Shown here: piece by piece, positions 27,020 to 34,054 of the stretch
Position numbering within the stretch: position 1 is the first letter of the stretch
How the letters are laid out: every line of letters begins with the position of its first letter
Assembly (NCBI GenBank): GCA_964548535.1
Contig: CAZJRQ010000016.1
Location: 1 to 55,500 of the forward strand
DNA from: CAZJRQ01 sp964548535
GTDB taxonomy: Bacteria; Bacillota; Clostridia; Oscillospirales; Ruminococcaceae
Length of the DNA: 55,500 nt
Reading direction: 5' to 3'
Program-made: the position numbers and the translations under genes
The notes under the pieces: model-generated
The model's input: only the letters and a program-made list of their open reading frames with translations
What the model was told of the DNA's origin: nothing
Database searches by the model: none

Positions 27020-27035
27020 TTCGTCACTTCGCTTT

Positions 27036-27506
27036 CTAAAATATCATTTGAAAATCGTCTGACAGCGACAGCGATTCCTCGAATTCCATCGCCTGTTGCA
27101 AGGCGGTTTCAAGATAATCCAAATCCAAGCCGTTGTCGATATATCCCTGTTTTATCGCATGAAAATAGCTTTCAGTCGGCATTGAAATCGCCTGATTTCC
27201 GTTCATAATGTACATCATTGCATCAACATTTTTGCCGTTAATTTCAAGGCTCAAATTCTCCTTGCGATAATATTTCGGGTACCCCTCATATTTATCCAGG
27301 CTTTGCTCATCTTGATTTTTTAGCCTCCACAAAAGAACAGGAACTTTAGATTCCTCATTTTTCTCAATCGTTGCGTGATGCTTAAACTGCAATTCATAGC
27401 CGTTTAGAAGTCCCTTGCCAGCGATTTCAGCGGTCGGACAACGAAACGCCATTTGCTCCAGATTGATATTGCTACCATATGCAATGTATAACTTTTCTTT
27501 GCTCAT
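27036..27506 (-). CDS. gamma-glutamylcyclotransferase-like (AIG2/GGCT fold) protein
   Basis: 156 residues with the family hallmark IAYGSN at residues 8-13, followed by CPTAEIAGKGLLNGYELQF and KYEGYPKYYRKE (Glu of the active site). Proteins of this fold release 5-oxoproline from gamma-glutamyl amines. It stands 9 bp after the amidoligase gene, a pairing reported for mobile elements of Firmicutes, where the pair is thought to add and remove gamma-glutamyl-type links on peptides. The C-terminus SLSDDFQMIF is like a shortened form of the shared tail. Confidence 0.88.
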   Translation of the reverse strand: MSKEKLYIAYGSNINLEQMAFRCPTAEIAGKGLLNGYELQFKHHATIEKNEESKVPVLLWRLKNQDEQSLDKYEGYPKYYRKENLSLEINGKNVDAMMYIMNGNQAISMPTESYFHAIKQGYIDNGLDLDYLETALQQAMEFEESLSLSDDFQMIF

Positions 27507-27515
27507 ATTAACCTC

Positions 27516-28595
27516 CTAAAACGACATTGTAATTCCCATTTCCTCATCAAAATCCTCCTCAAAATCGCCTGTAACTTCTTGGTGGGGTAGTTCCTCGGCT
27601 TGCTCCTGAAAGTCGCTTACAGGCTCGACAGCTTGCTCTTGTGTGGCTTCTCGCTGTAATTTCAAACGTTGTCTTTGTGCAATCGCATCTTCAGGGTTTC
27701 GCCATGAAATACAGCCATCTAAATGGGACAGCAAATGCGTTCTGCAGTTTTTGAACTCATCGCCATTCAGACCTAAATTAATCATCCAGACACGACAGCT
27801 GTACCTTAAATTATCACTTTGAGACTGAATGGGGGAGCAATATTTCCGAGTGAGAGCTGCATTACTAATAGCCAAAGCCAAGACAACGTATGAACGGATG
27901 ATACCAGCATGAAGAGATGAATTGGCTGCTCTAATCTCAAAATGCCCATCTGAAAAGAAAGAATGCAAATTCAAGGCTCTGTATCTCGTATCTGAGTAAT
28001 GCCGATATACGTCATCATCGTTGCCTTTGTACCACAATTTTTGGATTGCTTCAATCGTTTTCGGTTTATTTTTATTCAATTTTTCTAGAAATTCTCTATC
28101 AACCTTTTTACAATACGTTTCACGCATCGGCGAAACTTGGAGCATATCAAAGAGGAAATCCTCTTTACTTGCAAAAATATTCACGAGATTTCTTAAGCTT
28201 TGAGCAGTATACGGAGCACCATTGATGTGAATGTGTATCCCAGCAGAATACTGCGGTCCAGTCACGCCGTTGGCTTTTCTTACGACTCGAACAATTTCTT
28301 GAAGCAACGGAATATCTTCGTATTGCAAAACAGGGCTTACAATCTCAACTGAATAATTTCTCGAAGCATCATTTCCGTTTTTATCTACTCTTTTGATGCT
28401 CGAATCATAGACCACAGACCATTTCCGATTGTTGCTATCTCTGATATAGTATTTATCATAGCCTCCGCCGTAATGTTCGGGTTCACTATTTAGGGCTTTT
28501 CCAATCGCTTTAGCTGCAGCTGATCTCGTCAAACCTGTGCATTCAATTTCGATGCCCCATGATTGATTTTTGATTCCGTCATAATTGTTTGACAT
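27516..28595 (-). CDS. amidoligase-family enzyme (Amidoligase_2, GS-like fold)
   Basis: 359 residues. WGIEIECTGLTR (about 13-24) holds the metal-binding Glu pair, SVEIVSPVLQYEDI and SAGIHIHINGAPY (near 120) the later acid and His positions, and HFEIRAANSSLHAGIIR (near 217) the arginine motif. This is the COOH-NH2 ligase family related to glutamine synthetase. Family knowledge: ATP-dependent amide bond formation on unknown peptides. It is the first gene of the cargo operon, with two terminator hairpins upstream. The final 40 residues are an acidic linker ending DEEMGITMSF, the clearest form of the shared tail. Confidence 0.88.
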   Translation of the reverse strand: MSNNYDGIKNQSWGIEIECTGLTRSAAAKAIGKALNSEPEHYGGGYDKYYIRDSNNRKWSVVYDSSIKRVDKNGNDASRNYSVEIVSPVLQYEDIPLLQEIVRVVRKANGVTGPQYSAGIHIHINGAPYTAQSLRNLVNIFASKEDFLFDMLQVSPMRETYCKKVDREFLEKLNKNKPKTIEAIQKLWYKGNDDDVYRHYSDTRYRALNLHSFFSDGHFEIRAANSSLHAGIIRSYVVLALAISNAALTRKYCSPIQSQSDNLRYSCRVWMINLGLNGDEFKNCRTHLLSHLDGCISWRNPEDAIAQRQRLKLQREATQEQAVEPVSDFQEQAEELPHQEVTGDFEEDFDEEMGITMSF

Positions 28596-28622
28596 TTTTC
28601 ACCTTCTCTCTGTAATAGAAAA

Positions 28623-28654
28623 AGCCGCAACTTTAATTTCTTAAAATTACGGCT
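28623..28654 (-). terminator. terminator-like hairpin in the amidoligase leader
   Basis: Minus strand AGCCGTAATTT pairs imperfectly with AAGTTGCGGCT, followed by TTTTCTATT. It ends 28 bp before the amidoligase start, inside its leader, so it would need to be read through or regulated if the promoter lies upstream. Confidence 0.6.
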
Positions 28655-28680
28655 ATGTAATGATTTTGCCACTAAATGCA

Positions 28681-28720
28681 AAAAAGACTTCCTCGTTATA
28701 TTAAACAAGAAAGTCTTTTG
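28681..28720 (-). terminator. terminator hairpin at the right end of the ICE
   Basis: Minus strand AAAAGACTT pairs with AAGTCTTTT around an inner imperfect stem, followed by TTTTTT. It is the second of two tandem hairpins before the cargo operon. Confidence 0.7.
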
Positions 28721-28871
28721 AAGTTTGTATATTATTTTATATGTAAAGTGCAGGAAAGTGAAGTGGATTTTCACTGATTTCGCATTGAATTTCCCGACTC
28801 TACCGTTCGTTTCCACTAATGTGCCAAAATCAGCTTTTTATATCTACGGTTTTTGATCTGAATTTTTCGAC

Positions 28872-28915
28872 AAAAAAGCACCCGAAAATCCCTATTCTAT
28901 GGGCTTTTTCGAGTG
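28872..28915 (-). terminator. terminator after tRNA-Arg
   Basis: Minus strand CACTCGAAAA pairs with TTTTCGGGTG around an inner GCCC/GGG stem and is followed by CTTTTTTG. It follows the tRNA by 24 bp and appears intact. Confidence 0.75.
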
Positions 28916-28939
28916 TATATCTTTTTTGTGTAATCTTTA

Positions 28940-29016
28940 TGGTACGCCTGATGCGATTCGAACGCACGGCACATAGCGTCGGAGGCTATTGCTCTATCCA
29001 GCTGAGCTACAGGCGC
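28940..29016 (-). tRNA. tRNA-Arg (anticodon CCG)
   Basis: 77 bases with a full cloverleaf: acceptor GCGCCTG/CAGGCGT (G1-T72 wobble), D-arm GCTC..GAGC, anticodon stem ATAGC/GCTAT with loop CTCCGAC, so anticodon CCG for codon CGG. The T-arm contains GTTCGAAT, and the CCA is encoded. The gene lies 74 bp after metG. A 10-bp hairpin (29022-29046) ends 6 bp ahead of it. The element lies on its 3' side, but the tRNA terminator between them is intact, so the tRNA itself is not shown to be the att site. Confidence 0.95.
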
Positions 29017-29021
29017 ATATT

Positions 29022-29046
29022 AAACCCTGCCGTACAGGCAGGGTTT
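29022..29046. terminator. perfect 10-bp hairpin between metG and tRNA-Arg
   Basis: AAACCCTGCC and GGCAGGGTTT are exact complements with a GTACA loop. A T-run follows on the plus strand (TTTTTATTATT) but only three T on the minus strand. It would stop plus-strand transcripts well; for metG (minus) it is a weaker stop, and metG and the tRNA may be co-transcribed. Confidence 0.65.
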
Positions 29047-29090
29047 TTATTATTAAAACTTTTTTATCTAAAAAATATAGATTAATCAGA

Positions 29091-31034
29091 CTATCTAACC
29101 TTAGAACCGCAAGGCAAATCTTGATCAGGTAAAATAACCTTGCATGAACCGTCAGGCATGTCTGCAGCGCAAATCATTCCGTTTGATTCAACTCCGCAAA
29201 GTTTTGCAGGTGCTAGATTTGCTACTACAATTACCTTCTTGCCTATCAAATCGTCAGGAGTGTACCACTCTGAAATTCCTGAAACTACCTGTCTGCCGCC
29301 TAAACCGTCGTCAAGCTGTAAGCGAAGTAACTTCTTTGACTTCTTGACTTTTTCGCATTCAACTACCTTTGCGATTCGCAAGTCAACTTTCATGAATGAA
29401 TCAAAATCAATCTGCTCAGATACCTCAGGAGCTTCAAATCCGTCGTTGTCGTCAGCAGGTGCGTTGTTGGAAATTATGCTGTTTAGCTCTTCAATTTCCT
29501 TTTCAACGTCAATTCTAGGGAAGATAATCTCACCCTTTTTAATGCTTACATCTAGTGGTAAAACGCCGAAAATATCAGCCTTTGAGTATTCCAAATCGTC
29601 AGAGCTTGCACCAATCTGCTCCCAAACCTTAGGCATAGTTTCAGGCATGAATGCACTTAGCGGAATTGTCGCAAGCCTGATAGCCTCAAGTAAATTGTAA
29701 AGAACAGTCGCAAGCCTAGCCTTGTTGCTTTCGTCCTTAGCCAAAATCCAAGGAGCAGTCTCGTCAATGTACTTGTTAGCACGTGATACAACCTTGAAAA
29801 CTTCAGCCAATGCGTTGTTTAGCTGTGTCTTGTCAAGATATTCGTCAACCTTAGCCTTAAGTCCCTTTGAAATTTCAATAAGATCATCATCAAACTCACC
29901 AGCCTGACGCTCTGTTGGAAGTGTTCCGCCAAAATATTTGTCAACCATAGCAACAGTTCTCGAAACAAGGTTTCCAAGTCCGTTAGCAAGATCAGAGTTG
30001 ATTCTGTTAATCATAATCTCGTTCGAGAATGAGCTGTCAGCGCCCAACGCCATTTCACGCAAAATGTGATATCTAATCGCGTCAACACCGTATCTCTCAG
30101 CAAGAATAAATGGATCAACAACGTTGCCTAAAGACTTGCTCATCTTTTGACCGTTGAAAGTAATCCAGCCGTGAACTGCCAAATGCTTTGGAAGTGGCTG
30201 TTCAAGTGCCATAAGCATTGCAGGCCAAATAATAGCGTGGAATCTCATGATGTCCTTGGCAACCATGTGAACATCGCAAGGCCAGTATTTTTCGTAATCA
30301 GTGTAAGCCTCGTTCCAAAAACCAAGTGCTGAAATATAGTTTGACAAAGCGTCAATCCAAACGTAAACTACGTGATTGTCATCAAATGTTACAGGAATAC
30401 CCCACTTGAAAGTAGTCCTAGATACGCATAAATCTTCAAGACCAGGCTTGATAAAATTGTTTACAAGCTCAGTTGCACGGCTCTTTGGCTGAAGATAATC
30501 AGTTTCAGTCAAAAGCTTTTCAATTCTGTCAGCAAAAGGTGACATTTTGAAGAAATAAGCCTCTTCCTTAGCCTCAATAACATCACGGTTACACTCAGGA
30601 CACTTGCCGTCAACAAGCTGGCTGTCAGTCCAAAAACTCTCGCATGGAGTACAGTATTTTCCAGAATATTCACCCTTGTAAATGTAACCTTTATCGTAAA
30701 GCTCCTTGAAAATCTTCTGAACAGTCTCAATGTGATAATCATCAGTAGTTCTAACGTATCTGTCATAATTAACGTTCATCAAAGACCAAAGCGCCTTGAA
30801 TTTTTCAACAATCTCATCAACATATTGCTTAGGAGTAATGCCAGCTTCGTTAGCTTTTTCCTCAATCTTCTGACCATGCTCATCAGTACCAGTAAGGAAC
30901 ATCACGTCATAACCCTGCATTCGTCTATACCTCGCAATAGAATCACACGCAACAGTAGTATAGCAATGCCCAATATGCGGATTTCCCGATGGATAATAAA
31001 TCGGGGTGGTAATATAAAATGGTTTTTTACTCAT
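29091..31034 (-). CDS. metG: methionyl-tRNA synthetase with C-terminal tRNA-binding domain
   Basis: 647 residues from the ATG eight bases after AAAGGAGG; the frame extends 26 codons further upstream but the promoter position (31084-31112) excludes that. HIGH motif PHIGH near 19-23, zinc-binding knuckle CTPCESFW..GKCPECN near 125-145, KMSKS at about 300, and an OB-fold tRNA-binding domain over the last 110 residues (FMKVDLRIAKVVECEKVKKS). This is the dimeric bacterial type. It charges tRNA-Met for initiation and elongation. Confidence 0.97.
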   Translation of the reverse strand: MSKKPFYITTPIYYPSGNPHIGHCYTTVACDSIARYRRMQGYDVMFLTGTDEHGQKIEEKANEAGITPKQYVDEIVEKFKALWSLMNVNYDRYVRTTDDYHIETVQKIFKELYDKGYIYKGEYSGKYCTPCESFWTDSQLVDGKCPECNRDVIEAKEEAYFFKMSPFADRIEKLLTETDYLQPKSRATELVNNFIKPGLEDLCVSRTTFKWGIPVTFDDNHVVYVWIDALSNYISALGFWNEAYTDYEKYWPCDVHMVAKDIMRFHAIIWPAMLMALEQPLPKHLAVHGWITFNGQKMSKSLGNVVDPFILAERYGVDAIRYHILREMALGADSSFSNEIMINRINSDLANGLGNLVSRTVAMVDKYFGGTLPTERQAGEFDDDLIEISKGLKAKVDEYLDKTQLNNALAEVFKVVSRANKYIDETAPWILAKDESNKARLATVLYNLLEAIRLATIPLSAFMPETMPKVWEQIGASSDDLEYSKADIFGVLPLDVSIKKGEIIFPRIDVEKEIEELNSIISNNAPADDNDGFEAPEVSEQIDFDSFMKVDLRIAKVVECEKVKKSKKLLRLQLDDGLGGRQVVSGISEWYTPDDLIGKKVIVVANLAPAKLCGVESNGMICAADMPDGSCKVILPDQDLPCGSKVR

Positions 31035-31083
31035 TTTTTCATCCTCCTTTAAAATGTACTGTGAAAAACAGTCGTTACCTTTT

Positions 31084-31112
31084 ATTATATAACTTTTCAG
31101 CCTTTTCGTCAA
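31084..31112 (-). promoter_or_regulatory. metG promoter
   Basis: Minus strand TTGACG (31112-31107), 17-bp spacer, TATAAT (31089-31084). The expected transcription start leaves a leader of only about 40 bases, so no T-box or riboswitch fits. Confidence 0.8.
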
Positions 31113-31289
31113 GACTTATGGCACATATTTACACGCCAAACGCACGAATTTGGATATTGTTAACATTATTCGAAGCTTGTTTTAATTCAAGCAAGTCAAA
31201 GAGCGAACATGTATCTATCGCCAAACAGTAACATTAAATCCGTAAAATCTTTACTTATGTGTTTGCACATATTTACACTAAATTCAAGA

Positions 31290-31703
31290 CTATATTAATA
31301 TACCCTCAAAATGATCCATTTCATGCTGAATAATTTGTGCCACGTGACCTTTGAAAATCTTTTTTCTTTTCTTGAACTTTTTGTCCTGATATTCAACAAC
31401 TATAGACTCATATCTCTTTACATTTCGCTCACCGCTAAGAGAAAGACACCCCTCAGCAGTCTCGTAAAACTGCTTGGATACATCAATAATTTTTGGGTTA
31501 ATCATAACTAAAAAATCATTGCCGTCTAGAGCCATAAGAATACGTTTTTTCTCACCAATCATGTTAGCCGCCAAACCGACACAACGCTCAATATTCGCTT
31601 TTAAAGTGTCAATCAAATCAGTAACAATCTGCAAATCAGCCCTAGTAGCTGGTTCGGATTTTTGACTGAGAAAAAGCGGATCTTTTACAATTTCTCTTTG
31701 CAT
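31290..31703 (-). CDS. def: peptide deformylase-like protein
   Basis: 137 residues. Motif II EGCLSL and motif III QHEMDHFEG (HExxH metal site) are intact; motif I reads CVGLAANMIG, with Asn in place of the usual Gln of GLAAxQ. Deformylases remove the formyl group from new proteins. The Asn form is known in a short branch of clostridial Def-like proteins whose activity is less certain, so this may be a second, specialised copy. It has its own promoter (31745-31774). Confidence 0.85.
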   Translation of the reverse strand: MQREIVKDPLFLSQKSEPATRADLQIVTDLIDTLKANIERCVGLAANMIGEKKRILMALDGNDFLVMINPKIIDVSKQFYETAEGCLSLSGERNVKRYESIVVEYQDKKFKKRKKIFKGHVAQIIQHEMDHFEGILI

Positions 31704-31744
31704 ATCTTCACGTCCTTTGCTTTTTATATAATGGTATCTTGATA

Positions 31745-31774
31745 ATTATATCACAACATAATCGCCATAGTCAA
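31745..31774 (-). promoter_or_regulatory. promoter of the deformylase gene
   Basis: Minus strand TTGACT (31774-31769), 18-bp spacer, TATAAT (31750-31745), 42 bp upstream of the start codon. Confidence 0.7.
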
Positions 31775-31795
31775 ATTTTTATCCGTATAATAAAA

Positions 31796-31836
31796 ACAGC
31801 CTGCTATTGCGAATAACATCACGCTAACAGACTGCC
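31796..31836 (-). terminator. terminator of the ligase-amidotransferase operon
   Basis: Minus strand CAGTCTGTTAGCG pairs imperfectly with CGCAATAGCAGGCTG, followed by TTTTTATT. It follows the second ligase gene by about 30 bp. Confidence 0.65.
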
Positions 31837-31868
31837 TTATATAAAAGTATGTTTGAAACTAAAATATG

Positions 31869-33257
31869 CTAATCAACCTTTGCATATTCCAAAATAATTT
31901 TTTCCAAATCATCATGACTTTCTTTGAAATTCAAGAACTTTTGAGCCGGATTTTCACCCTCGTCCAAACGATTATAAAGCGGAGTAAGATATTTTTCTTC
32001 ACCAAAACCGCGTTGAGCTAAGCCAGTATATGAAAGATCCAAAACTTGTCTGGTTAAAGCTTTCATCTTAGCCAAATCTAAAAACTCAGGCAAATCACGC
32101 TTAACGAATATCTTTCTAAGCTGATCCGCCGAGTATCCGTGATGATAAATAGTGTAGTCCTCATCAAGAATAGCGTTTAACTCACGCGCCTTGTTTTTAA
32201 GACCAAGATGAAAAGCCGCAACAGTCATTCTGTCCGCAATCGGCTGACAGCAAACGCTCCTGAATTCAATAGTACCGCGAAATGTCAAATCCTCAAACTT
32301 AAAAGTCCTAAGATATTCTACATCGTTAATTTCAGGCTTGAATTTAATAGCCTTGTACTCTCCGTCTTCAAAATATTCACCAGTGATATAAGGCTTGTCA
32401 AAATATTCAGAAATCTTAATTGGAGCAAAATCAATATATTTGCCATCTCGCTGAACGCAGTAAATGCTTGTCGATTCAATATAAGAAAGCAAATCGTCAG
32501 TGCTGTTCAAATCGCAGTTGAACATTCCAATGTTCTTAGGATTAAGCCCGTGCATACTGTCCTCCCAAAGCATATCACGACAGCAGAGCAGTTCGCGTTC
32601 ACTGTCAATCAGTACAGAGTTAGAAAACAGAAAAGCCTTAACAGGTTCAAGCTTTGAAAACGCCTGAATAGTAGGAATAAGCTCACTAAAATCCACATCA
32701 AGCTGAACTTGAGAAGCACTCGAAAAACTTCCGTAAGTGGGATAAGGATGAAAATTAACACCGCAGTCTTTGTGATTTTTGTAAGAACCAAGATAATGAA
32801 AAAGCATCCTATAACGTTCGTTAGGAATAGGAACGTTGCGATTGAAATCTCTGTAAGGATTAACCCCCATGCCAGTAAGCGTGTAGTTATCCTTTTGAAA
32901 TTCTTGCTGTATAAAATTATAATAAGCCTTAAAACGCTCGTCAAGAATAGATAATTCTTTTTCTTTTCCCATAGAAAGCTCAAGATTGTTGTAAGAGCAG
33001 TCGTAAGAAAGAATATCACCGTTGTTCATATCCTGAGCCGAAAAAACATTTCCGTCATCATCAGTACCAGTAACAACAAAGTTAAAATGACTAATGAATT
33101 TTTCAGTCAGCTTATGTACAACGGTAAAATCTACCGCTTGCTTGTTTAGATTAAGAATAGGAATTTCAATTTCAATTCCGATGAAGTCTTCTCTTTTCTT
33201 TTTGGTTGGCTCAATGTATTTTTTGTATAAAATTTCTTTTACAATATCCTTTTCCAT
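31869..33257 (-). CDS. second glutamate-cysteine ligase-like enzyme (GCS2 type)
   Basis: 462 residues. IGIEIEIPILN near residue 26 gives the metal-binding Glu residues, NLELSMG near 92 and GTIEFRSVCCQPIADR near 330 the remaining carboxylate and Arg motifs. The fold is that of the gamma-glutamylcysteine ligases of the GCS2/EgtA group, distinct from the GshA two genes upstream. It begins after AAGGAGAAG, 23 bp from the amidotransferase gene, and ends the operon. Substrates cannot be read; a gamma-glutamyl amide of cysteine or another amine is likely. See findings for the combined pathway. Confidence 0.8.
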   Translation of the reverse strand: MEKDIVKEILYKKYIEPTKKKREDFIGIEIEIPILNLNKQAVDFTVVHKLTEKFISHFNFVVTGTDDDGNVFSAQDMNNGDILSYDCSYNNLELSMGKEKELSILDERFKAYYNFIQQEFQKDNYTLTGMGVNPYRDFNRNVPIPNERYRMLFHYLGSYKNHKDCGVNFHPYPTYGSFSSASQVQLDVDFSELIPTIQAFSKLEPVKAFLFSNSVLIDSERELLCCRDMLWEDSMHGLNPKNIGMFNCDLNSTDDLLSYIESTSIYCVQRDGKYIDFAPIKISEYFDKPYITGEYFEDGEYKAIKFKPEINDVEYLRTFKFEDLTFRGTIEFRSVCCQPIADRMTVAAFHLGLKNKARELNAILDEDYTIYHHGYSADQLRKIFVKRDLPEFLDLAKMKALTRQVLDLSYTGLAQRGFGEEKYLTPLYNRLDEGENPAQKFLNFKESHDDLEKIILEYAKVD

Positions 33258-33280
33258 TTTGCTTCTCCTTATATAAATAC

Positions 33281-34054
33281 TTATAAATTTGAAAAAATCG
33301 AATAGAGCAGTTTTTCATCTTCTTCATTAGGTATATATTGATTATTGTGTTTTGTTCCTTGTAAAACCAACTTCCCCTCGTCATAAGCTAGGCATCTAGT
33401 AAAAGGTACAGGCTGCCATTCCTGTGAATCAAGCGGAGCAGTTGCAAAAACCGTACCGTCCTCACGCTCACTAAAGTAAAGAGTGTTAGCACAGTTTGTG
33501 TGAACATACATAAGCTCTTCGTCGTAAATAAGCAGATTAAGCTTGTTGCCCTCAGACATACTGCAAGCGATATTGTCAATTAGCAAAAAGCGTTCAGTCT
33601 TAGTCAAAGCTCTGCCTTTAGACTTTTGCATCTCGTTAATTTGGTCGACAATATAAAGCAGAACACGTTCGCTGTCAGTATCCCCAGCCTGCTTGTGAAC
33701 ATAGCTGTTTAGCGGAGGATAATCAAAAATTGTACCGTTGTGAATCATAACCCACTTGCGGCCGTAATTATCCCTCATAAAATAAGGGTGACAGTTGTTG
33801 TAATCAACCTGACCGATAGTTGCATATCGAATATGAGCAAAAGCATTTATTGCATATATAGGCTGTGATAAACGCTCGTGTAAATAATGGCTCTTAGTAG
33901 CCTGAAGCGATTCCTTTTCTATATTATTGCTGTTGCCGTCCATGATAGCAAGCCCCCAACCATGTGGGTGCTGTGCACTTCGGCTATAAAACTCTCTGAG
34001 TAAATCATTCATTAATACTTCTTTGTTTGAACTAAATCCAAATACTTCGCACAC
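33281..34054 (-). CDS. class II glutamine amidotransferase (EgtC/YafJ-like)
   Basis: 257 residues starting at GTG, seven bases after GGGAGGG, within the 3' end of gshA (43 bp overlap). Met removal exposes Cys2 (MCEVFGFSSN), the N-terminal nucleophile. HPHGWGLAIMDG, AHIRYATIGQ, MIHNGTIFDYP (near 108-118) and GDTDSERVLLYIV follow the class II (Ntn) glutaminase pattern. Alone, without a synthase domain, this resembles EgtC, which removes a gamma-glutamyl group from an intermediate in ergothioneine synthesis. Here it lies between two ligase genes, so a similar deglutamylation is plausible. Confidence 0.85.
   Translation of the reverse strand: MCEVFGFSSNKEVLMNDLLREFYSRSAQHPHGWGLAIMDGNSNNIEKESLQATKSHYLHERLSQPIYAINAFAHIRYATIGQVDYNNCHPYFMRDNYGRKWVMIHNGTIFDYPPLNSYVHKQAGDTDSERVLLYIVDQINEMQKSKGRALTKTERFLLIDNIACSMSEGNKLNLLIYDEELMYVHTNCANTLYFSEREDGTVFATAPLDSQEWQPVPFTRCLAYDEGKLVLQGTKHNNQYIPNEEDEKLLYSIFSNL

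Larger units (their letters stand above)
28596..28939. other. gene-free stretch between the ICE cargo operon and tRNA-Arg
   Basis: No credible gene. It contains two terminator hairpins close to the amidoligase gene and the tRNA terminator at 28872-28915. The right border of the element is probably in 28.72-28.87 kb, but no att repeat could be matched within the window. Confidence 0.5.

Noticed and set aside
28529..28816. 95-codon minus-strand ORF ahead of the amidoligase
   Set aside because: It runs through two terminator hairpins and has no ribosome site; the protein is not family-like.
28940..29016. tRNA-Arg as the attachment site of the ICE
   Set aside because: The terminator between tRNA and element is intact and no copy of the tRNA 3' end was found near the left side of the element in this window. 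Remains possible only if attL is outside.
29140..29700. 186-codon plus-strand ORF opposite metG
   Set aside because: Mirror frame of a well-supported synthetase gene; no independent support.
31035..31112. T-box leader for metG
   Set aside because: The promoter leaves only about 40 bases of leader, too short for a T-box.
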